From: Branchiostoma belcheri
Taxonomy: Eukaryota > Chordata > Leptocardii > Amphioxiformes > Branchiostomatidae
DNA length: 64,000 nucleotides
Direction: 5' to 3'
Assembly (NCBI RefSeq): GCF_001625305.1
Contig: NW_017803910.1
Location: 1,758,960-1,822,959, forward strand
Every line of letters starts with the position of its first letter. The stretch's first letter is position 1. The translations under genes and the position numbers were made by a program. The notes beneath the pieces were generated by a model, which had not been told where the DNA came from, did not search any database, and worked only from the letters and a program-made list of their open reading frames with translations. This document shows, in pieces, positions 52,451 through 61,580 of this stretch.

Positions 52451-55400
52451 GTGAGTGGTTCATTCACGTATATGATTGATATATCTTGAACATCGCGAGT
52501 TTTCGAGCATTTAAGATACCCATTTAGCATGTAAATATGTAACATTTACGAAATAGGTATAGAATTTACAAGAGAAATGGGAAAACAATTTGACAACTTA
52601 AATGTCGCAAAACTTTAGACTAGGCAATAATAATAACAACATGTAGTATTTAACAAGCAAACAAACAAACAAGCAAAAAAACAATATTTACATGCTTTGG
52701 CTTGTACTCTTGACTTGTAGAGCGCCTCCCGTCCCCACAGGTACGTAAGAAGGGCCTGTTAGAGCGGCTGGGGGAGGGCCCTGTTGTCGGGGACGGCAGC
52801 TATGTCTTCACCCTGGAGAGGCGAGGGTACGTGCTGGCCGGGCCATGGACACCCGAGGTCGTCATAGAACACCCTGAAGCCGGTCTGTAGCAGCATAGGT
52901 TTATCTTTATGAAAAATATGAATATTTATTTATCTTATTCACATAGATTTGTGAGCATTGGCAGAAAGCTCTATAATGTGCTTATAAGGATCCTTTGCTC
53001 ATGAAACATAAATGCATGGTCTGGGCAGCCTTACACCAGCAGAGCAGGTTGGGATAACTAATACAAAAGGTAGTGGGCATAAAATGAAAATGGCTGGCGC
53101 GCCAATAGAACCCATAACGTTAATGTGATAAGTTAAATCAGATCAAGGACAATGTCATTGGTTAAATCTTCCAGACAGTGACATGAAATTGAACACAACA
53201 TCGAATACATAGCAATTTGTATGAGGGGGGAGGGATATGAATATTTATTGCACAACAATTGTATAAAGTATGGCATACTAGTATACCGGTACAAAACTAC
53301 AGATGATATATCTAATACAAGATAATACAATATAACATAATTATCTGGAGCTCATTATTACCGGAAATTCTATCAAGGGACAAGGTCAATCGTTCGCAGG
53401 CATCAGGCAGCAAATTAGTAATCAAATTATCCCTATCATATCCTTGAACGTTGGCCCCTTTTGCTCAAAGATCGTCCGCATCAGTCCTTAGTTGCCTGAG
53501 GACAGGTACAAATCACTATTAAGGCAAGATCCACTTTAAAAATTTAACACAGAGTCCAACTTTCGTGAATAATGTCATCAGGCTGGGAAGAGACTTCGCA
53601 AGAAGGTTCTTCATTGATCAACCAGTGGTTTACATCGGCAGCGACACCTATCGCTGCAGTACGAATCATCACTAGCCACTACTGCCCTGAAGGTGACAGG
53701 CGGTCACCGGAACGTTGTAAAAGCCCCTGATAGTTTCATAAAGAAGCTTCATAAACATATTTCATTTTGTTCCAGTGAAATCTCTACATAGAGAATACCT
53801 ACACGCAGGCGCAGATGTTCTGCAAGCTTCAACCTTCTACTCCTCAGACGACAAGCTGACCATGCCTGGGCACGAGGCCGGGCGGACCATCACGGTAACT
53901 AGAAAGCTTTGAACAACTCCTAGATCCTGAAATTGAGTGCTGAGATTGAGTGTAACACTAATAATAAGTCATTCGGTGTGATATACTAAGTAGCTAGCTG
54001 CCGCCGCGCCGCGTGTCTGCGAAGCTGGTGTGTTACGCCGAAGGGCGGTTATACCGGCTATAAAGATAGAGATGCAAACGATTGTTGTTGTTTTTCAGTG
54101 CAAAGAGCTGAACGACAAGGCTTGTACCATCCTGAAGGAGGTGTCGGGGGCGGCTGACGTGCTGCTGTGCGGCGCTGTGTCCCCGACCCCCTCCTACCTG
54201 GACGGGAAGGGGAAGACAGTCGTGCAGCAGGAGTACAGCAAACAGCTGGAGGCCTTCATACAACACGACCTGGACTTCTTATTGGCCGAGGTTAGTCATG
54301 TGATGGGTTTCTTATTAGCCTTAGAACGTCACATGACACGAAAAAGACGATTTACTGGCCAAGCTTGCAAAATAAGCCCCATGAACGGGTATCGACCAAG
54401 ACTTCTTATTGGTCGATGTAAATCAAGTGATATCGATGAAATAAGGTTTTGCTCTTGTGGAGATAGTCCAACGGAAACAAGAAGTTTCGAAAGGCTATAT
54501 TTCTGCCAAGTAGCTATAGGAAAACGAAGATTTTACATCACATGTTATCCAAACATTGATGAATGCAGGTAGAGATTTGGAAGAGACGTGGAAGAGGCGA
54601 GGTGGGTTGTAGAGCTATTTCACACAAGTAAGAAAAACAAAGATTTTACACATCATAGTGTGTCCTTACATTGATGTGGACATGCACAGATTTGGTGTTG
54701 CCAGTGTGCCAAGAACCTGCCACTAAGAACCGTAATTTTTCAATGACTAGTTCATCGGGCACGTGGAGGAGGCGGAGTGGGCGATAGAGCTGATGAAGAC
54801 CAAGGGAAAACCCGTCGCCTGCACGTTACGGATCGGACCCAAAGGCGACTGTGCAGGCGTGTCGGCAGGGGAGTGTGCGGTCAGAATGGCTGATGCTGGT
54901 AAGATGCGACTCGTCTGTATTTTTTTCTCTGCAAATAGCCACACATGTGGTCTTGTTTGGAACACACAAAAACTTTTGTTTTGACAACTTTTGATCTCTC
55001 AAAACTACTTTTAAAGACTTAAAACCTCAATTTTTCAAAACTTTGAACCCTGAACATTCACAAATAAAGCTTTTGAAAACTCAAAACTTCCACTTTGAAC
55101 ACTCACAAATTCAGCTTTTGAATACTCAGAACTTCAACTTTGAAACAGTTGAAACTTCAACTTTGAACACACACAACTTCAACATTTCAACAGGCAAAAC
55201 TTGGAATTTTAACACTAAACTTCAACTTTTAAACTCGCAAAACTTGTTAACATCCACAGGAGCGGACGTGATCGGTATCAACTGCCAGTTTGACCCGAAC
55301 ACGGGCCTGAAGACCATGTCGCTGATGAAGGCAGCCCTGGAGAAGGAGGGCCTGTCTCCGTACCTGATGATGCAGCCGCTCGGCTTCCACTGTCCGGAGG

Positions 55401-56942
55401 TCGAGCATGAATACGAGGGGTACCAGATGCTACCCGAGTGTCCTTTTGGTACGTAGCGATTTTAAAATATTGTTGTCATGAAGATATTGCGTAAAAACCT
55501 CAACTACTATCGTCAAAGGCCTATGATTCAGAAAAAGATGTAAATTCGGATGGTAGCGATGTAACTAAAACAGAGTTGATTAGTGTGAGTTGAGAATGAT
55601 CGTCATAATAAGCACCAATCTATGTTAAAAATCACTGTAACAATCTAACATTCATGTGAGGACCACTCCCTGGAAAATTATTTGATAGCAAGGATCGCTT
55701 GCCAAAAATTAATCCCGTTTCATTGTCTACTTTGATACTTATTTCTGTTCCTTCCCCAGCCCTGGAACCCCGCCAGCTAACCCGGTTTGAAGTCCACACC
55801 TTCGCGCGTGCCGCTTATGAGCTGGGGGTGAGGTACATCGGCGGCTGCTGCGGGTTCGAACCGCACCACATCAGGGCTATATCAGAGGAGGTAGATATTC
55901 ATATTGTAGTTATGATAGTTGTTGAAGCTCTGTATTCTTTAACCCATGTGCATTGCTCTGTGACAAAACACTAGCATTTCCTTTCTACGAGACCCAAGAA
56001 AATTTCAGTTTACCCAGTAATATGTATCATACGTCGATGTTACTGCAAGCATATGTTTTCGCAGGCTAGGCAACCATGATCGTGAGAGTATCTAATAGAC
56101 AGTATCCAATAGTCCAGACGGTATCAAATTGGTCAGCCACTATCCAGATATACGGGCGCCAATTGGATACTGTCTGGGACTATGCATGTGATACTCTCAC
56201 GATTTTGCCCCCGAAAACATCTGCTTGTAGATTATCCACTGCCTGTTTTCCAGCTGTCCCCAGAGCGCGGAGGTAAGCTGGGTGAGGCCAGTAAGAAACA
56301 CGTGCCGTGGGGAGGGGCGCTGAAGAACAGCATGCTGGAACCAAACAGGAACAAGTAAGACTGTCTTGAAGAATATTTCCTAGAAATTTTTTATTATTAC
56401 TAAGTACCTAACGCCAGCTCTGAAAGCAACAAGAAATAGTTGCATGCCTTCAAGTACCAGAGTTATCAACCAAGGACTGAGGTTTCTTTCCTAGATGTAT
56501 CGCACAGTGGAACTCGCTGTCACCAAATACAATTTAAACAATGTTTAGAGTTAGATGTTCCAAGCTTAGGTGTAACAAGTCGTTCGGTGTAATGTATACG
56601 TAGCCAGCTGCCGCCGCGCCGCGTGCCTGCGAAGCTGCTGTGTTATGCCAAAGGGTGGTTATACCGGGTATACAGATACTCATATTATATAATGATATTC
56701 AGAATCACAGAATTTTGCTTTAGAGCTGGTCTGGCGGCTGGCATTATGTAAGAATACAGTAATACGGCTGGCATTATGTAAGAATACAGTAATACGGCTG
56801 ACATTATGTAAGAATACAGTAACACATGAACTTCCTAATCCTTTGTCACCACAGGGGGAGTCGGCAGCACTGGGAAAGGACAAAACCGGCCTCTGGACGC
56901 CCTGGGCACCCGGATGTACAGCCCAAACTGATAAACCAGTGA
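52313..56942 (+). CDS. BHMT: Betaine-homocysteine S-methyltransferase, 9 exons, with presequence
   Basis: BHMT moves a methyl group from betaine to homocysteine, giving methionine and dimethylglycine; it is a zinc enzyme with a barrel fold. Exons: 52313-52450, 52741-52882, 53776-53894, 54099-54290, 54751-54898, 55260-55448, 55760-55890, 56254-56354 and 56855-56942, giving 415 residues in phase. [46 protein letters not shown] and the zinc ligands GINCQFDP (Cys255) and GGCCGF (Cys339, Cys340) are intact. The human Tyr after the catalytic AE is Phe here. The start at 52313 has Kozak GTCACCATG and an in-frame TGA 12 bases upstream; the ATG at 52434 is out of frame. Residues 1-46 look like a mitochondrial presequence. 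The C-terminus stops about 20 residues after ASGRPG, losing most of the vertebrate dimer/tetramer tail. Confidence 0.92.
53560..53720 (+). repeat. Dispersed repeat with hammerhead-like core (copy 2, degenerate)
   Basis: CCCTGAAGGTGACAGGCGGT followed by CACCGGAACGTTG is the same sequence as the minus-strand core at 5450-5570, but with TGA lost from CTGATGA and GAAA changed to GGAA. AACCAGTGGTTTACAT upstream is also shared. It lies in BHMT intron 2. Confidence 0.4.
53905..54070 (+). mobile_element. LINE 3' end abutting BHMT exon 4
   Basis: GAGTGTAACA, AAGTCATTCGGTGTGATATA, GCTGCCGCCGCGCCGCGTG and GGCGGTTATACCGGCTATAA identify the family. Its tail (AAGATAGAGATGC) ends about 25 bases before the exon 4 acceptor, so the branch-point region may come from the insertion. 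Confidence 0.7.
55020..55250. repeat. Degenerate minisatellite before BHMT exon 6
   Basis: Variants of AAAACTTCAACTTTGAACAC with ACTCACAAA recur about eight times at irregular 25-30-base spacing, up to about 10 bases before the acceptor. Confidence 0.65.
56079..56203. mobile_element. MITE-like palindrome in BHMT intron 7
   Basis: The ends ATCGTGAGAGTATC and GATACTCTCACGAT are exact inverted copies. A second inner pair, AGACAGTATCCAAT and ATTGGATACTGTCT, is also mirrored. The total is 125 bp, with no coding capacity. Confidence 0.7.
56505..56685 (+). mobile_element. LINE 3' end in BHMT intron 8
   Basis: CAGTGGAACTCGCTGTCACC, GTGTAACAAGTCGTTCGGTG, GCTGCCGCCGCGCCGCGTGC and GGTGGTTATACCGGGTATAC match the family, in sense orientation. 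Confidence 0.7.
56734..56823. repeat. Tandem repeat, 30-bp period, before BHMT exon 9
   Basis: GGCTGGCATTATGTAAGAAT plus ACAGTAATAC occurs three times, the last with one change. It ends about 30 bases before the acceptor of the last exon. Confidence 0.85.
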
Positions 56943-56956
56943 TTATGTTCTAAACT

Positions 56957-56962
56957 AATAAA
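56957..56962 (+). terminator. Poly(A) signal of BHMT
   Basis: AATAAA lies 15 bases after the stop, in CTAATAAATCATTG. This gives a very short 3' UTR if used. Confidence 0.45.
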
Positions 56963-57004
56963 TCATTGATAAGTATTCTAAAGCTTATGAATTATTGGTC
57001 CTTA

Positions 57005-57290
57005 CCTTAGACCTTAGATCCTCCCGCAACCTTGTTGCATAGGTCGACTCCTTGTCTGACTTTTTGTCTCCAAAGGTTTCGGTCTTGCGCCACTACTGCC
57101 ATATCCTTAAGTGAGTTAAGTCCAAGTTTTACCCCATCATTTTGTAGTGTTTTCCGCAAAGTGACTCTAGGCCGCCCTCTCGGGCGTGTGCCTTCTGGCT
57201 TCCATGTTAGAGCTGTTTTGTGGTTCTGAGATCAGGGAGTCTCCACACATGTCCAGCAAAGCTCAATCTCCTTTTCATTGGTAACGATAA
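57005..57290 (-). mobile_element. LINE reverse-transcriptase C-terminal fragment
   Basis: The minus strand reads RLSFAGHVWRL, RGRPRVTLRKTLQNDG, LNSLKDMAVVAQDRNLWRQK and VDLCNK. This is the usual tail of LINE proteins (GHV.R, GRPR, AQDR..WR). It is intergenic, downstream of BHMT. Confidence 0.7.
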
Positions 57291-57830
57291 TAATAATAAA
57301 TGGTTTATTGGTCAAACATTACCCATGCAATCACAGCATTTCATAGCACTGAATTGATGCGGGGTTTACAATCACATAATACGCATGATACATATAACAT
57401 TATACATAACACATGATTTAAAGCTGAAAAATTATCGACATCGTCTTTCTACTGATAAACTAGCAATACTGTCCTGAAGTTGATAAATCATTGATGTTCT
57501 AAAGTTGGTTTAAACGATGATGATAGTCTTAAACGATTTGTGAATACAAGAAATGGAGAATGCCCAGACCCGCCGACAGTGACGACACTAGAACCACAAA
57601 GTCTGGAAACTTTTCTACAGCTAGCAGTTTCGCTGTGACCAGGCCGGAGTTACAACCAGACTGAACCTATAATTTGTACTAACTGAATATGCTGATAAAA
57701 TGTAAGATTATGCACTGTGCCTTATGTCTTATTTGTAGTTAATCTGTATTTGTGCATCGTTCACTAGAAAGCACGATATCATGATTCAAAACAGAGAATC
57801 ACAGCATATCACACAGCTGAAATACTATCG
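57291..57830. other. Gene-poor interval, BHMT to mucin-like gene
   Basis: No exon or clear element was recognised. It is AT-rich, with ATAATAATAA near 57288 and several short diverged words (AAACGATGATGATAGTCTTA). It probably contains the 3' UTR of the minus-strand mucin-like gene. Confidence 0.5.
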
Positions 57831-59706
57831 TCAGTACATATCAAAATCAGACGGGGGTCCGCTCCTTATGCCCCTATGATAGGGTGGCGTTTCCCACTCG
57901 TTGCCATAGTGATTCATCCCCCAGAAGTCATGGGTTTCGTACGGTCTGCCATGACTTTCTCTTGGTTGTGACGCAGAACGGGAGAATTGTCGTAGACGGT
58001 CGTCTTCGTGTGGTGAAAACGTCGACATGGGATGGGAAGAGGAAACGTCGTGATGGCGTCTGTCGGGACTTGGACGTGAGTGTTCATAACTTGGACGGGA
58101 GTGTTCGTAACTTGGACGGGAGTGTTCGTAACTTGGACGGGAGTGTTCGTAACTTGGACGGGAGTGTACGTACGATTCCCTCTCGTACCGTTCTTCCGCA
58201 CGATACGGCCCTACGACTCTGGGATCTTCTGCATCAAGTTCAACCACGTAGCCTCGAGATCTTTCTGCAGGCGTCTGAGGATCAGACGAACTATGGCTCA
58301 CGTCAAAGACAGAATCCAGTGTCGTCCTTCTGGGTACCCCGCACCTCTGAGGTTGTAGTCCCTCTATCTTCGTGTCGCTGTTTATGGCATTAGGTTCGAA
58401 TTCTTCACTTTTGGATTTTCCGGGCTTCTGTTCCATCCTGTTCCGCACGCTCGCCACCAGGCAGAGCACAAGCACGATGAAGGATATCCCTCCGCCGCAG
58501 GCGATGGCGGCGTGCGCCAGGGTGTCATGGGCGAAGGTCAGCTGCAGTGTCGGGTCGGAGTTTCTCACATGGACGACGCAAGTCGTGGTGTTGAGGCGTC
58601 CCTGGCCAACCATGAACGTTGATGACGCATAACAGCAACTTATACTGTAGACGAACATAAAAACAATACAGTCTTTGAACAAAATCAAGGTTGGGAGTTG
58701 GAGGTCGTTTCTACAGTTTCTGAGTGGAGTGGATATTGTGTAACATTTGCTGATAGGGTTGGACTGTTGAATAAAATCGACCAATCTAGAAGTGTGTTTT
58801 CTTCCTATATTTTTAATTCCAAAGATTATGTAATTCTAGCATCATCAAAAAGCTAATATGTTTGAATATCGCAGCATACAATGTACCAAGGCATACAGAA
58901 AGATTATTCTTGAAAGGTGATAGAAGCAAACAAACAAAGACACAGTCAGGCAAAAAAGCTTCTGAAAGAAAACAAACATACCTGTATTGAAATGTGACCG
59001 TCCGGTTGGTCTTTACTGTATTGACGAGAACAAGTGGGTCGTTGCCATCGAAAATTACGGAAGAGTTATCGATATCTGTGTTTGTTAATGAAACTTCCAC
59101 AATCCACGTTTCTTGATCATTGCAACCTGAGACCTGACTTCCGTGTGAGACGTTACATGTCGCGTTGTTGTTTGTGTCGACTGTACACACACTTGCGGTT
59201 GTAGCTTGTCGGGTAAAACTTGCGGTACTGGTCGGTGTAATTATAAGGGCTGGTTGTACCGTTGTAGTTGTAGTTGCGACAGAAGGCGTTGTAGTTTCTG
59301 GGGTGAAACCTGCGGTAGTGGTGGGGGTCGCTGTAAGGCCTGGTTGTATCGTTGTAGTTGTAGATGGCGCTGGAGACGTTGTAGTTTGGGGGGCGACACT
59401 TGCAGTCGTGATCGCTGTAAGGGTTGGTTGTACCGTTGCAGTTGTAGATGCGGCTGGAGACGTTGTACTTCGTGGGGCGACACTTGCTGTAAGGGTTGGT
59501 TGTACCGTTGTAGTCGTTGTAGAGGTGGATGTAACGGCAGCTGTGCCCATAGTCGTCGACTCCACGCTTGTAGAGTTTGTAGGTCCTGTGAAGGAGCTCG
59601 TATCTGTGGTATTTTCTGTGGTCATCTGCCCGACCGCCAGTCTCTCTCCTCCGTACAAGTACAACGTGTACAACACGTACACTAGCACACGGAACGACCG
59701 ATACAT
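57831..59706 (-). CDS. Mucin-like single-pass membrane protein, 2 exons
   Basis: Exons 58982-59706 and 57831-58644 join in phase 2 to 512 residues. Order: signal peptide (MYRSFRVLVYVLYTLYLYG); about 130 residues almost entirely Thr/Ser/Pro/Ala/Val with imperfect repeats around TTTTVQP(T/A)L and ASVAP(R/Q); a small Cys-containing domain with several N-x-S/T sites (CTVDTNNNATCNVS onwards); a membrane segment AIACGGGISFIVLVLCLVASV; and a cytosolic tail of about 180 residues with five HSRPSYE-type heptads and a His/Arg/Pro-rich end. The start is ATG 59706; the GTG at 59721 is not used. The family was not recognised. It is likely an O-glycosylated surface protein with a Tyr-rich signalling tail; this role is inference. 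Confidence 0.75.
58084..58168 (-). repeat. Coding 21-bp minisatellite in the mucin-like cytosolic tail
   Basis: Four near-identical 21-base units encode Y-E-H-S-R-P-S, with a fifth variant starting Y-V. Each unit has one Tyr and two Ser. The near-perfect nucleotide identity points to recent expansion. Confidence 0.85.
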
Positions 59707-61580
59707 CTTAAGTACACTCACAACCGTCTTAGGAACACACAGAAGACTGTCCAGGATTTAAGTTCCTCCTGGACACACTCCTGACGTCCTTACAGTGCAC
59801 AGCTATAGCATAAACCTTCTTGCCTCCGACGCCTTCCGAACTTCACAGTAACTTAATAACGTTAACAAAGGTGTTGGTAATAAAACCCCTGGCCGTGTCA
59901 CGCCTCCATTCAGTCAGTGTATTGATGGGTTTTGGGTTACCCCAGTCTCGTTACATGCTGTATTCAAATAAATGTTTTGCAGCCGATAACTGCTTCAAGA
60001 GTCGACCTGTATCGAGTGACTACTGGTATTCTTAAATAGCCTCCTGTGCAGACTTCTTGCGGGGCAGCGTTTTAAGCCTTATGTTTTTTTTTTACACAGT
60101 CAGGATTATATACCCTATTAGAGCCTAATCTGCAGTAACGCTCCCGTCTTAATTGCTGAATTAAACGTTTGCAAAAATTGTTCACACAAAACCCTTATAG
60201 AGCCTCCCTAACTGATCAGGCAGTGACCATTCTATGCTTGGGGTGTTTGTGAAACCCAGTTATTAAGTTCGTGATATGTGGTTGCATCCTCTGTTCTGCA
60301 AATGACTCATAATTCTAAATTCTGCATCGGCACTTAAAGCAGGCAAGCTAATTGGTAATGTGGTATCTTCCTACAAAATGCAACACAAATTTGGTTCTGT
60401 CAGAATGGTAAAAACCTTTAATGTTTATGCAAATATCTACTGTTCTACACGTATTCCTTCCGAGCGGACGCAGTCAGAGGTACCAGGTGTCTTCATACAG
60501 GTAACACCGGAAAAGTGGGTGTCTCCTTATTTACTTATTTTTTTATTGTGTCTCTTAATTTCTTTGATTTACTTAATACTATTACTAAATGTGTGTATTT
60601 AATACCTTAAATGGTACGGAGTTTTCACAATTTGCATTGAAAATAGAACGTAACAGCTTACAAAAGTGCAGCAAATTTTGATAAAACGTGAAGATCAATT
60701 TGTAAAAGCTGGAAACAGTTAAATTTGCATCTTTATTTTGATGTTGGGGTTAACATTGGAATTATGAAGTTTTTGAATTCAGAAATTTTATCTCATGCTG
60801 GCTGCTAGCAAATATGAAGATATATACAAGATTACCGTGTCGACATTTACACTTGTCTTTGCTATCGTGATATATAGATAAGTAACATTTTACTCCAGAA
60901 TACAAAAAAATGGATCCGTAAAAATTATGTCGTAGAAAAAAATTTGTGATTCTTCTTTGGATAGTTCCAAGTTCTTGAACGTAAATCTCTTTGTGAAGAT
61001 CTGAAAACAATATTTGGAAGAGGAATATTCTCGAAAACAAGCTCAACTGAAAAATATAGATGCTTCCGGGCACAACAGAGGTAGAAATTGTCTGGTGTCC
61101 AACAAACAGCGACACGTGAGGTTCTGGATTTACATGGAAATTGGATTATCCTGTCTGCCTATGACGTAACCTGTGTTATACAATCTCTCACTGTCACGGT
61201 CTGATTGGGCCTCCTCACCGAGAGCTCATTTCCAAACACCTCTAACCTAAGAGATAGAATCATTCCGATTCCCAAAACTTCCAACGAGTTCCACTTGCGA
61301 TAGTTCTAATGAAGTACACATTTGTAAACACCTCATGATCAGTACTGCATGGGTTGATAACTCAGTTGGTGCCTTGTGACTCTTTCTTGTTCTGAAGTCA
61401 TTTCTGATGAGCTGGTTTTAGATACTTGGTAGTTGGTTACGTCCGATAGTTCATACGTCATTGTGTGCATCTTGCATAGTCTTGGCATCGATCTTACGTC
61501 TTCGAATTCCATTCCATTACCAGAAACATTGGTGAAAACTGCAACCAAGGGCCCAACAAACGACTCATCCCAAAAAAAGT
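59707..61580. other. Interval between mucin-like gene and NHL gene
   Basis: Divergent starts flank 1.9 kb that should contain both promoters. It holds a LINE remnant at about 61255-61450 and otherwise AT-rich DNA. ORFs at 59820-60035, 60360-60602 and 60762-61115 show no family features. Confidence 0.5.
61255..61450 (-). mobile_element. LINE coding-tail remnant
   Basis: AACGAGTTCCACTTGCGATA, GTTGATAACTCAGTTGG, TTTCTTGTTCTGAAGTC and GATACTTGGTAGTTGG align with the coding tail of the element at 7113-7442. The 3' UTR part is absent. Confidence 0.55.

Noticed and set aside
54030..54572. 180-codon single ORF
   Set aside because: It is BHMT exon 4 plus read-through of the flanking intron and LINE tail.
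58080..58393. Plus-strand ORFs with FVTWTGV and NLDGSVR repeats
   Set aside because: Shadows of the minus-strand 21-bp coding minisatellite.
59165..59761. 198-codon plus-strand ORF rich in Val/Gly
   Set aside because: Shadow of the Thr-rich mucin exon on the other strand, caused by its lack of stops.
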